Shown piece by piece: positions 16,916 through 26,239 of a stretch of DNA of 64,000 bases. The DNA is from Streptomyces odontomachi. GTDB lineage: Bacteria; Actinomycetota; Actinomycetes; Streptomycetales; Streptomycetaceae. Each line of letters opens with the position of its first letter. Position 1 is the stretch's first letter. The DNA is taken from contig NZ_JAMJWG010000006.1 of the NCBI RefSeq assembly GCF_024435355.1, positions 1-64,000 of the forward strand. Direction: 5' to 3'. The translations under genes and the position numbers were made by a program. The notes beneath the pieces were generated by a model. It worked only from the letters and a program-made list of their open reading frames with translations. It was not told the DNA's origin and made no database searches.

Positions 16916-17905
16916 ATGACGTGGCTTATCACCGGCGGTGCCGGATACATCGGGGCGCATGTGGTGCGCAGCATGATGGGCGCGGGCGAGCGGGTGGTCG
17001 TATTGGACGACTTCTCCACCGGTGTGGCCGGGCGGCTCGGTCCTGACGTGTCGATAGTGCAGGGCACGGTGGCCGACGCCGACCTGGTGAAGCAGGTGTG
17101 CGCGGAGCACTCGGTGACCGGTGTGGTGCATCTCGCGGCGCAGAAGCAGGTCGGCGAGTCGGTCGAGCGGCCACTGCGGTACTACCGGGAGAATGTCGGC
17201 GGCCTGACGACCCTCCTGGAGGCGGTGGTCGCCGCGGGCATCACGCGGTTCGTCTTCTCGTCGTCGGCGGCGGTCTACGGCAATCCTGCCGTGGACCTGA
17301 TCACGGAAGAGACCCCCTGCGTCCCGCTGAGCCCGTACGGCGAGACCAAGCTCGCCGGTGAGTGGCTGGTGCGTGCGGCGGGCCGGGCGCACGGCATCGC
17401 GACGGCGTGCCTGCGCTACTTCAACGTCGCCGGGGCCGCCGCGCCGGAGCTGGCGGACATCGGCGTGTACAACGTCATCCCGATGGTGTTCGACCGGCTC
17501 ACCCGGGGCGAGTCGCCGCGGATCTTCGGGGACGACTACCCGACGCCGGACGGCACCTGCGTCCGTGACTACATCCACGTGGCCGACCTCGCCGACGCCC
17601 ATCTGGCCGCTGCGCAGTGGCTGACCAGGGGTGACGCGGGTGACGTGGGAGATCTCACGGTGAACGTCGGGCGTGGCGAGGGCGTGTCCGTGCGCGAGCT
17701 GATCTCGGTGATCGCCGATGTCACCGGCGACCAGCGGCCCGCCCTCGTGGAGGGCCGCCGTCCGGGTGACGCACCGCGAGCCGTCGCCTCGGCGACACGG
17801 GCCGAGGAGACACTGGGCTGGACGGCGCGGCGCGGGGTGCACGAGATGATCGAGTCGGCGTGGCGTGGCTGGCAGCTGCGGCACCCCGGCGCGACGCGCG
17901 GGTGA
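16916..17905 (+). CDS. galE: UDP-glucose 4-epimerase-like, SDR extended family
   Basis: 329 aa. NAD site TGGAGYIGAH, the Ser of SSSAAVYG, and catalytic YGETK (Tyr/Lys). The RDYIHVADLADAH segment is typical of GalE. It interconverts UDP-glucose/galactose (or the GlcNAc forms). It is divergent from the polymer-export operon and shares its regulatory region, so it probably supplies the sugar donor for the GT2 enzyme. ATG 16916 lies before TWLITGG; the SD is weak (GGGTGG). Confidence 0.88.
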   Translation: MTWLITGGAGYIGAHVVRSMMGAGERVVVLDDFSTGVAGRLGPDVSIVQGTVADADLVKQVCAEHSVTGVVHLAAQKQVGESVERPLRYYRENVGGLTTLLEAVVAAGITRFVFSSSAAVYGNPAVDLITEETPCVPLSPYGETKLAGEWLVRAAGRAHGIATACLRYFNVAGAAAPELADIGVYNVIPMVFDRLTRGESPRIFGDDYPTPDGTCVRDYIHVADLADAHLAAAQWLTRGDAGDVGDLTVNVGRGEGVSVRELISVIADVTGDQRPALVEGRRPGDAPRAVASATRAEETLGWTARRGVHEMIESAWRGWQLRHPGATRG

Positions 17906-18181
17906 CCTTCGGGTAGGCCCGGTTCCAGCGGGGTTCCCCCGGTGGACGTTGCGCTGTACCGGGCCGTTCCCGCCCACCGACGCCCATCACCGGCCCCCCG
18001 CCGGCCAGCGCCGGTCGCCGCCGTCAAGGGTCTGTCTTTCGACTCTGCATGTTTTTGTTTGCGCAGGTCAGGACAGTGACAACGGTGTTCAGTGCCATGT
18101 TGCCGGGCGCCCCTGGCACGTAGTTCACTGACAGCGTCGGGCAGATCATGGACCACTGGGTGGACCGAGGCGGAGGCTTCC

Positions 18182-19153
18182 ATGGGGGCTGGGCACCATC
18201 ACGGGCACGCGCGCGGCGCCCCGGCCGGGGGCACCTCCCACGCCCTCACGGCAGTGGGGGAGGGCACCGCGGCCCACGGGTACCGCGGACAGCTCCGCAT
18301 CGCGCTGTCGATCACGGTGGCGATCACTCTGGCGGAGCTTTCCGGTGGGCTGCTGGCCGACTCGCTGGCACTGATCGCCGATGCGGCGCACATGGCCACC
18401 GACGCGTTGGGGCTCGCGATGGCGCTGATCGCCATCCACTTCGCGGCCCGTCCGGCGACCGGCAGGCGCACCTTCGGTTACGCCCGCGCCGAGATCCTGG
18501 CCGCACTCGCCAACTGTCTGCTGCTGCTCGGCGTGGGCGGTTACGTCGTCTTCGAGGCGGTCGAGCGGATCATCACACCGACGTCCACCTCGGGCGGGCT
18601 CACCGTCGTCTTCGCGCTGGTGGGCCTGGTGGGGAACATGGTCTCGCTGACCCTGCTGATGCGCGGCAGGCAGCAGAGCATCAACGTGCGCGCGGCCTTC
18701 CTGGAGGTGGCCGCGGACGCGCTGGGGTCGGTGGCGGTGCTGGTGTCGGCCGCCGTCATCCTGACGACCGGCTGGCGCACCGCCGACCCGGTCGCGTCGC
18801 TGGCGATCGCCCTCATGATCGTCCCGCGCACCGTGAGACTGCTCCGTGAAACGGTGAACGTGCTGTTGGAGGCGGCGCCCGAGGGCGTCGACATGGCGCA
18901 GGTGAGAGCGCACATCCTGGCGCTTCCGGGGGTGGAGGACGTCCATGACCTGCATGCCTGGACGATCACGTCGGGGATGCCGGTGCTGTCCGCACATGTG
19001 GTGGTCAGCACCGCGGCACTGAGCGATCCCGGGCACGAGAAGATGCTGCACGAGCTCCAGGGCTGTCTCGGGGAGCACTTCGATGTGGCGCACTGCACCT
19101 TCCAGTTGGAGCCCGGCGGGCACGCCGAGCACGAGGCGGGCCTCTGCCGCTGA
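18182..19153 (+). CDS. Cation diffusion facilitator (CDF) transporter
   Basis: 323 aa. Six transmembrane helices and a C-terminal cytoplasmic domain (VHDLHAWTITSG), as in CzcD/ZitB zinc exporters. TM2 metal residues are present in DAAHMATDALG (HxxxD). TM5 has FLEVAADALGS, with Glu replacing the usual His. His-rich ends (MGAGHHHGH) fit metal handling. GGAGG 6 nt before ATG 18182 fixes the start. Codons 16-29 (GGTSHALTAVGEGT) are encoded by a copy of the dispersed palindrome, so a repeat is translated inside this gene. Confidence 0.93.
   Translation: MGAGHHHGHARGAPAGGTSHALTAVGEGTAAHGYRGQLRIALSITVAITLAELSGGLLADSLALIADAAHMATDALGLAMALIAIHFAARPATGRRTFGYARAEILAALANCLLLLGVGGYVVFEAVERIITPTSTSGGLTVVFALVGLVGNMVSLTLLMRGRQQSINVRAAFLEVAADALGSVAVLVSAAVILTTGWRTADPVASLAIALMIVPRTVRLLRETVNVLLEAAPEGVDMAQVRAHILALPGVEDVHDLHAWTITSGMPVLSAHVVVSTAALSDPGHEKMLHELQGCLGEHFDVAHCTFQLEPGGHAEHEAGLCR
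18227..18268. repeat. Dispersed palindromic element, copy B, inside a coding region
   Basis: GGGGGCACCTCCCACGCC and GGCAGTGGGGGAGGGCACC match the arms of copy A at 11024 closely. The element is in frame in the poorly constrained N-terminus of the CDF transporter gene. Confidence 0.75.
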
Positions 19154-19424
19154 GCCGCGGTGGGCGGGGCGCGCGGGCGCATCGGGATGCACGCGCCCAA
19201 GGGTGTACGCCGTCGCCATGCGCACGCCTCGGTCCGGGGCCGCGCGACGATTCCGCCGGGGCACGCGGGGGCATGATCAGATCTCCGGTCAGGTTCCGGG
19301 GACCTGCCGGGACGCCCCGTATGCCCCGACCGCCCACGACGGAACATGTGGGGAGCAGCCGCTCCCGGGAGGGTCGGCACCGTACGGCAGACTTGAGGTT
19401 CGACGAACGAGGTTAAGGATGGGT

Positions 19425-20018
19425 ATGCCGATCACACCTACCCCCACAGATCACCGTTCTCCGAACGGCGCCGCCGAAGCGATCCTGCTCGAACTGGTCG
19501 ACGAGGACGGCACCACGATCGGCACGGCGGAGAAGCTCGCCGCCCATCAGCCACCGGGACAGCTGCATCGGGCGTTCTCGGTGTTCCTCTTCGACGACCT
19601 GGGCCGGTTGCTGCTCCAGCAGCGTGCCCTCGGCAAGTACCACTCCCCCGGTGTCTGGTCGAACACCTGCTGCGGGCACCCGTACCCCGGCGAGTCGCCG
19701 TTCGCCGCGGCGGCCCGCCGCACCTTCGAGGAGCTGGGCGTCTCCCCGTCCCTGCTCGCCGAGGCGGGCACCGTCCGGTACAACCATCCCGACCCGGCGT
19801 CCGGCCTGGTCGAGCAGGAGTTCAACCACCTGTTCGCCGGCCTGGTCCGCACCACGCTGCGGCCGGATCCCGACGAGATCGGTGCCACGGCCTTCGTGAC
19901 CGCGACCGAACTGGCCCAGCGGCATGATCAGGATCCGTTCTCGGCGTGGTTCATGACGGTGTTGGAGGCCGCCCGGCCCACCATCAAGGAACTGACCGGA
20001 CCCGACGCCGGCTGGTGA
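19425..20018 (+). CDS. idi: Isopentenyl-diphosphate delta-isomerase (type I)
   Basis: 197 aa. Nudix fold with catalytic Cys in WSNTCCGHP and Glu in QEFNHLF; RTFEELG is the Nudix-type helix. It interconverts isopentenyl-PP and dimethylallyl-PP, feeding the prenyltransferase of the nearby hopanoid operon. An ATG also occurs at 19419; I chose 19425 because AAGG sits 6 nt before it and family members start MPITP. The 3' end overlaps the convergent ATPase gene by 91 bp. Confidence 0.95.
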   Translation: MPITPTPTDHRSPNGAAEAILLELVDEDGTTIGTAEKLAAHQPPGQLHRAFSVFLFDDLGRLLLQQRALGKYHSPGVWSNTCCGHPYPGESPFAAAARRTFEELGVSPSLLAEAGTVRYNHPDPASGLVEQEFNHLFAGLVRTTLRPDPDEIGATAFVTATELAQRHDQDPFSAWFMTVLEAARPTIKELTGPDAGW

Positions 20019-20563
20019 GCCGTCGCGGGCACGGCGCCAGGTCCGGCGTACCGATCCTGCACGGGCAGGTGCAGCGGCAGCGCCGCCCAGATGATCTTGC
20101 CGCCGCCCGCGGTCTGGGCCACGTCGCACACCCCGCCCGCTTCCCGCGCGATCTCCCGGACCAGCAGCAGGCCGCGTCCACCGGTCTGACCGTGGTCGGC
20201 CACCAGCGCGGCGGGGCGGTAGGGGTGGTTGTCCTCCACGGAGACCCGCACCCATTCGGCGCCCACGCCGACCTCCACGGCGAGCATCGGGGAGAGCAGT
20301 GCCGCGTGCCGTACGGCGTTGGTGACCAGCTCCGAGACGATGAGCAGCAGGCCGTGCAGGACGTCGTCGCCGACCGGCACGCCCTGGCGGGCGAGCAGCT
20401 CCCGCACGGCGTGCCGGGCCTGCGGCACCGAGGAGTCCAGCGCGGGGGCGGTGAAGCGCCAGACGCCTTCGTACGGGCGTGCCGCGGGGTCGGCGCCCGG
20501 CCCGGGTGGCGCTCCCGTGCCGCCCTGGGAGCCTGGAAGGTCTCTCCACCCGCCGCTGTCCAT
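19928..20563 (-). CDS. RsbW-like ATP-binding protein (GHKL/HATPase_c)
   Basis: 211 aa. N-box IVSELVTNAVRHA, then VSVEDNHPYRP and the G box GGRGLLLVREIA of the anti-sigma/serine-kinase HATPase family. Streptomyces have many such solo domains, typically regulating sigma factors or anti-sigma antagonists; its partner is unknown. The C-terminal about 45 residues lie in the region overlapping idi and are low in complexity. An upstream in-frame GTG (about 20596) is possible, but no SD supports it. Confidence 0.8.
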   Translation of the reverse strand: MDSGGWRDLPGSQGGTGAPPGPGADPAARPYEGVWRFTAPALDSSVPQARHAVRELLARQGVPVGDDVLHGLLLIVSELVTNAVRHAALLSPMLAVEVGVGAEWVRVSVEDNHPYRPAALVADHGQTGGRGLLLVREIAREAGGVCDVAQTAGGGKIIWAALPLHLPVQDRYAGPGAVPATAHQPASGPVSSLMVGRAASNTVMNHAENGS

Positions 20564-20830
20564 CGTCCGGTCCCCGCCCTCACGCTCGGTTGTCACCACG
20601 TGACGAGTGTGGGCAAGCCCGGCGCCATGTCCCACGACTGCGCGTAACTCGGCGTGTATCGACGGAACTCGACCGTCGGCGCATGACCAAGATGATCCAC
20701 AGAGCGATTCCGTCCCTCTTCTGCCGATTCTTGCCCTTTTTCGTGTTGTACGGCTTTTGATTACGCTCCGTCACTACCACCGTGATCAGGGGCACCCAGC
20801 GGCGGGAGACCGGCGGATACCATCCGGCGC

Positions 20831-21634
20831 ATGATCCCCCAGGTGCTCCACACCATCGAGGACGGCGTCGCGACCGTCGTCCTCCACCACCCGGCGAAGC
20901 GGAACGCCATGACCGCGCAGATGTGGCTGGCGCTGCCGCCGCTGCTGGCCACACTCGCAGCGGATCCGCAGGTCCGGGTGCTGGTGCTCACCGGGTCCGG
21001 CGGCACGTTCTGCGCGGGCGCCGACATCTCGTTGCTGCGGGGGACGGATTCGGACCCGGCGCAGGTGGCGGAGGAGCAGCCAGCACCGGCAGCGGGGGAG
21101 CAAGCCGGGCCGCGGCGGCTCGCCATGGCGGCCGAGGAGGCGCTCGCCGACTTTCCCAGACCGACGCTCGCCGCAGTGCGCGGTCACTGCGTGGGCGGCG
21201 GTTGCCAGCTGGCGGTGGCCTGCGATCTGCGCTTCGCGGACGAGAACGCGCTGTTCGGCGTCTCCCCCGCAAAGCTGGGGGTCGTCTACCCGCCGTCCGC
21301 CACCCGCCGCCTGGTCGAACTCGTCGGACCTGCCACCGCCAAATACCTGCTGTTCTCCGGCGAGTTGATCGATGTGGGACGCGCCCTGCGCACCGGTCTG
21401 GTGGACGAGGTACTGCCACACGGCGGACTCGACGCACGGGTCGCCGAGTTCAGCCGCATTCTGATGTCGCGTTCGCAACTGACGCAGACGGCCACGAAAG
21501 AGTTCATCGCCGGCCGCACGGACCGGGCCGACCACTTCGCCGCGGAGGCCCGACGCAGCGGCGAGACCGCGGAGGGAGCGGCCGCGTTCCTGGAACGCAG
21601 GACACCGCAATTCAGGTGGCCCGAGCAGCGATGA
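20831..21634 (+). CDS. Enoyl-CoA hydratase/isomerase family protein
   Basis: 267 aa crotonase fold. Oxyanion-hole segments GGTFCAGADIS and HCVGGGCQLAVACDLRFAD are clear, and Glu/Ala placement near FGVSPAKLG fits the family. An insert around residues 70-95 (DSDPAQVAEEQPAPAAGEQAG) is low-complexity. Substrate unknown. ATG 20831 has no clear SD. It stands alone, 166 bp ahead of tex on the same strand. Confidence 0.87.
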   Translation: MIPQVLHTIEDGVATVVLHHPAKRNAMTAQMWLALPPLLATLAADPQVRVLVLTGSGGTFCAGADISLLRGTDSDPAQVAEEQPAPAAGEQAGPRRLAMAAEEALADFPRPTLAAVRGHCVGGGCQLAVACDLRFADENALFGVSPAKLGVVYPPSATRRLVELVGPATAKYLLFSGELIDVGRALRTGLVDEVLPHGGLDARVAEFSRILMSRSQLTQTATKEFIAGRTDRADHFAAEARRSGETAEGAAAFLERRTPQFRWPEQR

Positions 21635-21800
21635 CCGTGACGCGGTCGTCCTGTGTGCTAGACCGGGTGGCCACCCCGAGCACGTCGGTGACAGGGGTGA
21701 CGCGGGCAACGGGACTCGGTGGGGGTGCCCTGAGCCCGATTGTCGGTGCCGCCTGCCACAATTGCGGCGCAACCATGAACGGAGAAGGCGGTACGGGATC

Positions 21801-24221
21801 GTGACGACACCCTCGGTACCCCAGGTGGGGTCCATCGAAGGCAGGATCGCCGAGGAGCTCGGCGTACGGGAGCGGCAGGTGAAGGCGGCCGTCGAGCTGC
21901 TCGACGGTGGTTCGACGGTGCCCTTCATCGCCCGTTACCGCAAAGAGGCGACCGAGATGCTCGACGACGCGCAGCTGCGGGCCGTCGAGGAGCGGCTGCG
22001 GTATCTGCGCGAGCTGGAGGAGCGGCGCACCACCATCCTCGAATCGGTGCGCGAACAGGGCAAGCTCACCGAGGAGCTGGAGGCCCAGATCCGCGCCGCG
22101 GAGACCAAGGCGCGCCTTGAGGACATCTACCTGCCCTACAAGCCGAAGCGGCGCACGAAGGCACAGATCGCCCGTGAGGCGGGGCTCGAGCCGCTCGCCG
22201 ACGGCCTGCTGGGCGACCCGTCGGTGGAGCCGGCCGCCGCAGCCGCCGCGTTCATCGACGCGGACAAGGGCGTCGCCGACGCAGCAGCCGCCTTGGAGGG
22301 CGCCCGCGCGATCCTCGCCGAGCGGTTCTCCGAGGACGCCGACCTGATCGGCGAACTGCGTGAGCGGATGTGGACACGCGGGCGGCTGGCCGCCCGGGTG
22401 CGGGACGGCAAGGAGGAGGCGGGCGCCAAGTTCGCCGACTACTTCGACTTCGCAGAGCCGTACACCGAGCTTCCCTCGCACCGCGTGCTGGCCATGCTGC
22501 GCGGCGAGAAGGAAGAGATCCTCGACCTCGTCCTGGAGCCCGAGGAGCCGTCCGCCGAGCCCGGCGCCCCCTCGTCGTACGAGCCCATCATCGCCTCCCG
22601 GTTCGGGGTCGCGGACCGCGGCAGGCCCGCGGACAAGTGGCTTCAGGAGACGGTGCGCTGGTCCTGGCGTACCCGCATCCTGGTGCGTCTCGGCATCGAC
22701 CTCCGGCTCCGGCTGCGCACCGCTGCCGAGGACGAGGCGGTCCGGGTCTTCGCGGCGAACCTGCGCGACCTGCTGCTCGCCGCCCCCGCCGGCACCCGCG
22801 CCACGCTGGGCCTCGACCCCGGCTTCCGCACCGGCGTGAAGGTCGCCGTGGTCGACGCGACGGGCAAGGTCGTCGCCACCGGCGTGATCTACCCGCACGT
22901 GCCGCAGAACAAGTGGGACGAGTCCATCGCCACGCTGGCCCGGCTCGCCAAGGAGCACGCTGTCGAGCTGATCGCGATCGGCAACGGCACGGCGTCCCGC
23001 GAGACCGACAAGCTCGCCGGCGACCTGATCACCCGGCACCCGGAGCTGGGTTTGACGAAGGTGATGGTCTCCGAGGCGGGCGCCTCGGTGTACTCCGCCT
23101 CGGCGTTCGCCTCGCAGGAACTGCCGGACATGGACGTCTCGCTGCGCGGCGCGGTGTCGATCGCACGCCGGCTCCAGGACCCGCTGGCCGAGCTGGTGAA
23201 GATCGACCCCAAGTCGATCGGCGTCGGCCAGTACCAGCACGACCTGTCGGAGGTGAAGCTCTCCCACTCGCTGGACGCGGTCGTCGAGGACTGCGTCAAC
23301 GGCGTCGGCGTGGACGTGAACACCGCCTCCGCCCCCCTGCTCGCCCGCGTCTCGGGCATCGGCTCGGGCCTCGCGGAGAACATCGTCACGCACCGCGACA
23401 CCAACGGCCCGTTCCGCTCCCGCACCGCACTGAAGGACGTGGCCCGGCTCGGCCCGAAGGCGTACGAGCAGTGCGCTGGCTTCCTGCGGATCCGCGGCGG
23501 CAGCGACCCGCTGGACGGCTCCAGCGTGCACCCCGAGGCCTATCCGGTGGTGCGCCGCATGATGCAGAAGGCCGGCGGCGACGTCGCCGCGCTGATCGGC
23601 AACACGTCGGTGCTGCGCTCGCTGAAGCCCGATGACTTCGTCGACGACACCTTCGGCCTGCCGACCGTGACGGACATCCTGCGCGAGCTGGAGAAGCCGG
23701 GGCGCGACCCCCGGCCGGCGTTCAAGACGGCCTCGTTCAAGGAGGGCGTGGAGAAGATCTCCGACCTGACCCCGGGCATGGTGCTGGAGGGCGTGGTGAC
23801 CAACGTGGCCGCGTTCGGCGCGTTCGTGGACGTCGGCGTGCACCAGGACGGCCTCGTACACGTCTCCGCGATGTCGAAGACGTTCGTGAAGGACCCGCGG
23901 GACGTGGTCAAGCCGGGCGACATCGTCAAGGTGAAGGTGCTCGACGTGGACATTCCACGCAAGCGCATCTCGCTGACCCTGCGACTGGACGACGACGCGG
24001 CAGCACCCGCCGCCGCGGGCAACGGCCGGGGCGGGCAGCGGGGACGCGCTGCGGGCCAACGGCAAGGCGGTGCCCAGCGGCAGGGCGGCGGCGGCGCGCA
24101 GCGGCAGGGCGGCCGGCAGGGCCAGCAGGGCCGTGGCGGAAGGGCGCCGGCCCCGGCACCCGCGAACAGCGCGATGGCCGACGCGCTGCGCCGGGCGGGC
24201 CTGGTGGACCCCAAGCGGTGA
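21801..24221 (+). CDS. tex: Tex-family RNA-binding transcription accessory protein
   Basis: 806 aa from GTG 21801 (GGAGAAGG 12 nt upstream). Tex domains in order: N-terminal helical core (IARYRKEATEMLDDAQLR), YqgF-like fold (LGLDPGFRTGVKVAVVD), helix-hairpin-helix pair (LLARVSGIGSGLAENIV), and an S1 domain (LTPGMVLEGVVTNVAAFGAF) at about 650-720. The tail of about 60 residues is Gly/Gln/Arg-rich (GNGRGGQRGRAAGQRQGG), probably disordered and nucleic-acid binding, before a conserved MADALRRAGL end. A strong terminator follows. Confidence 0.95.
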   Translation: MTTPSVPQVGSIEGRIAEELGVRERQVKAAVELLDGGSTVPFIARYRKEATEMLDDAQLRAVEERLRYLRELEERRTTILESVREQGKLTEELEAQIRAAETKARLEDIYLPYKPKRRTKAQIAREAGLEPLADGLLGDPSVEPAAAAAAFIDADKGVADAAAALEGARAILAERFSEDADLIGELRERMWTRGRLAARVRDGKEEAGAKFADYFDFAEPYTELPSHRVLAMLRGEKEEILDLVLEPEEPSAEPGAPSSYEPIIASRFGVADRGRPADKWLQETVRWSWRTRILVRLGIDLRLRLRTAAEDEAVRVFAANLRDLLLAAPAGTRATLGLDPGFRTGVKVAVVDATGKVVATGVIYPHVPQNKWDESIATLARLAKEHAVELIAIGNGTASRETDKLAGDLITRHPELGLTKVMVSEAGASVYSASAFASQELPDMDVSLRGAVSIARRLQDPLAELVKIDPKSIGVGQYQHDLSEVKLSHSLDAVVEDCVNGVGVDVNTASAPLLARVSGIGSGLAENIVTHRDTNGPFRSRTALKDVARLGPKAYEQCAGFLRIRGGSDPLDGSSVHPEAYPVVRRMMQKAGGDVAALIGNTSVLRSLKPDDFVDDTFGLPTVTDILRELEKPGRDPRPAFKTASFKEGVEKISDLTPGMVLEGVVTNVAAFGAFVDVGVHQDGLVHVSAMSKTFVKDPRDVVKPGDIVKVKVLDVDIPRKRISLTLRLDDDAAAPAAAGNGRGGQRGRAAGQRQGGAQRQGGGGAQRQGGRQGQQGRGGRAPAPAPANSAMADALRRAGLVDPKR

Positions 24222-24226
24222 CCTGG

Positions 24227-24255
24227 GCGGGACCCCGTGCGGTGCGGGGTCCCGC
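24227..24255 (+). terminator. Terminator after tex
   Basis: Perfect 11-bp stem GCGGGACCCCG/CGGGGTCCCGC with a 7-nt loop (TGCGGTG), 5 nt after the tex stop. No U tract, as usual in Streptomyces. It may also serve the convergent ABC-F gene. Confidence 0.8.
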
Positions 24256-24335
24256 GTGCCGCCGTCCGGTCCGGCTCCGTTCGGGGCACGACTCCGTGCG
24301 GCGCAAACTCCGTTCGGCTCGGGGCCGCGCTCGGC

Positions 24336-26006
24336 TCAGACCTCGGTGACCTTGCCGGCGGCGACCTCGAAGCGACGGGTGGTGTGCACCGCCTGGAGCA
24401 GCCGGCGGTCATGGCTGACGAGCAGCAGGGTGCCCTGGTAGGACGCCAGGGCGGACTCCAGTTGTTCGATGGCCGGCAGGTCGAGGTGGTTGGTCGGCTC
24501 GTCCAGGACCAGGAGGTTCACCCCGCGGCCCTGGAGGAGGGCGAGGGCGGCGCGGGTGCGCTCACCCGGGGACAGGGTCGCGGCGGGGCGCAGCACATGA
24601 TCGGCCTTCAGGCCGAACTTGGCGAGCAGGGTGCGCACGTCCGCCGGGTCGGCGCTCCCCGTCCCGGACGCCTTGGCGACCGGGGAGGTGCCCATGGCCG
24701 CCTGGAAGGCGTCCAGCAGCGCGTCCGGGCCGTGGAAGAGCCGTCGGGCCTGATCCACCTCGCCGACCAGCACGCCGGAGCCGAGCGCGGCATGCCCGGC
24801 GTCCAGTGGCAGCCGCTCCAGCAGCGCCGCCAGCAGGGTGGACTTGCCCGCGCCGTTCGCACCGGTGATGGCGACCCGGTCGGCCCAGTCGATCTCCAGT
24901 GACACCGGTCCGAAGCGGAAGTCGCCGCGCCGTGCCTCGGCCTCGCGCAGGGTCGCGACGACGGCGCCGGAGCGGGGTGCCGCCGCGATCTCCATGCGCA
25001 GCTGCCACTCCTTGCGCGGCTCGTCGACGATCTCGAGCCGCTCGATCATGCGCTGGGTCTGCCGCGCCTTCGCGGCCTGCTTCTCGCTGGCCTCGCTGCG
25101 GTACTTGCGGCCGATCTTGTCGTTGTCGGTGGCCTTGCGGCGGGCGTTCTTGACGCCCTTGTCCATCCAGGACCGCTGCATCTGGGCGCGGTCCTGAAGT
25201 GCCGCCCGCTTGTCGGCGTACTCCTCGTACTCCTCGCGCGCATGCCGGCGGGCCGTCTCGCGTTCCGCCAGATAGGCCTCGTAGCCACCGCCGTAGAGGT
25301 GGATCTGCTGCTGGGCGAGGTCGAGTTCGAGGACCTTGGTGACGGTGCGGGCGAGGAACTCCCGGTCATGGCTGACGACGACGGTGCCGGCCCGCAGGCC
25401 GGTGACGAAGCGCTCCAGTCGTTCGAGACCGTCGAGGTCCAGGTCGTTGGTCGGCTCGTCGAGCAGGAAGACGTCGTACCGCGAGAGCAGCAGCGAGGCC
25501 AGCGAGGCACGGGCCGCCTGCCCGCCGGACAGCGAGGTCATGGGGCGGTCGAACGAGACTCCGAGGCCGAGGGCGTCCGCGGTCTCCACCGCCCGTTCGT
25601 CGAGGTCGGCGCCGCCGAGCCCGAGCCAGCGCTCCAGGGCGGTGGCGTAGGCGTCGTCGGCGCCGGGTGCCCCGGCGACCAGGGCTTCGGTGGCGGTGTC
25701 CAGGGCGCGCTGGGCGGCGGCCACGCCGGTGCGCCGGGCCAGGAAGTCCCGCACGCTTTCGCCGGGCCGCCGCTCGGGCTCCTGGGGCAGGTGGCCCACG
25801 GTGCCGGTGGGCGGGGAGAGCCTGAGCCCGCCCCGCTCGGGCGTGTCGAGCCCGGCGAGCAGCCGCAGCAGCGTCGACTTGCCCGCGCCGTTGGCACCGA
25901 CCAGGCCGATCACGTCGCCCGGCGCGACCACGAGGTCCAGGCCGGTGAAGAGGGAGTGGTCGCCATGCCCCGCGGCGAGGTCCTTGGCGACGAGAGTGGC
26001 AGTCAT
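24336..26006 (-). CDS. ABC-F family ATPase (ribosome-associated type)
   Basis: 556 aa, two ABC domains and no membrane segment. First Walker A GANGAGKST, signature SLSGGQAARAS, Walker B DVFLLDEPTND; second GANGAGKST, TLSPGERTRA and LLVLDEPTNH. The linker (about 245-335) is long and charged (WMDKGVKNARRKATDNDKIG), the part that reaches the ribosomal P/E site in this family. Some members protect ribosomes from antibiotics, others are housekeeping; sequence alone does not decide. ATG 26006 has AGGA about 14 nt upstream. Confidence 0.9.
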   Translation of the reverse strand: MTATLVAKDLAAGHGDHSLFTGLDLVVAPGDVIGLVGANGAGKSTLLRLLAGLDTPERGGLRLSPPTGTVGHLPQEPERRPGESVRDFLARRTGVAAAQRALDTATEALVAGAPGADDAYATALERWLGLGGADLDERAVETADALGLGVSFDRPMTSLSGGQAARASLASLLLSRYDVFLLDEPTNDLDLDGLERLERFVTGLRAGTVVVSHDREFLARTVTKVLELDLAQQQIHLYGGGYEAYLAERETARRHAREEYEEYADKRAALQDRAQMQRSWMDKGVKNARRKATDNDKIGRKYRSEASEKQAAKARQTQRMIERLEIVDEPRKEWQLRMEIAAAPRSGAVVATLREAEARRGDFRFGPVSLEIDWADRVAITGANGAGKSTLLAALLERLPLDAGHAALGSGVLVGEVDQARRLFHGPDALLDAFQAAMGTSPVAKASGTGSADPADVRTLLAKFGLKADHVLRPAATLSPGERTRAALALLQGRGVNLLVLDEPTNHLDLPAIEQLESALASYQGTLLLVSHDRRLLQAVHTTRRFEVAAGKVTEV

Positions 26007-26239
26007 CAGGGACGATCCTAGCGATGGCCCCGGGCGGACCTCGCCCGTATTTCCACGGCACACCTCGCCCCGCCCTCCGCGCCTCCCCTGGCGGTCCGGG
26101 CTCGCCTCCGTCCGCTCACCCGCGGAGCCGCGCCGCGTATGGCAGTCGTGTGACGGGTGGGGCCATGGACATGACCGCCGGCCGCGTGCTCAATAGGGTG
26201 CGGACGACAACGGACTCCACTCGACGACTTGGAGCTCTC

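Noticed and set aside
20683..20760. Possible 25-aa peptide (MTKMIHRAIP...) in an AT-rich patch
   Set aside because: The base composition is unusual, but there is no SD, no known family and no partner. The AT-richness is explained equally well by promoter DNA.
21612..24065. 817-codon open frame on the minus strand opposite tex
   Set aside because: It is antisense to a clearly conserved gene. Such frames are expected from third-position G/C in high-GC DNA. Its translation is Arg/Gly/Val/His-rich with no motif.
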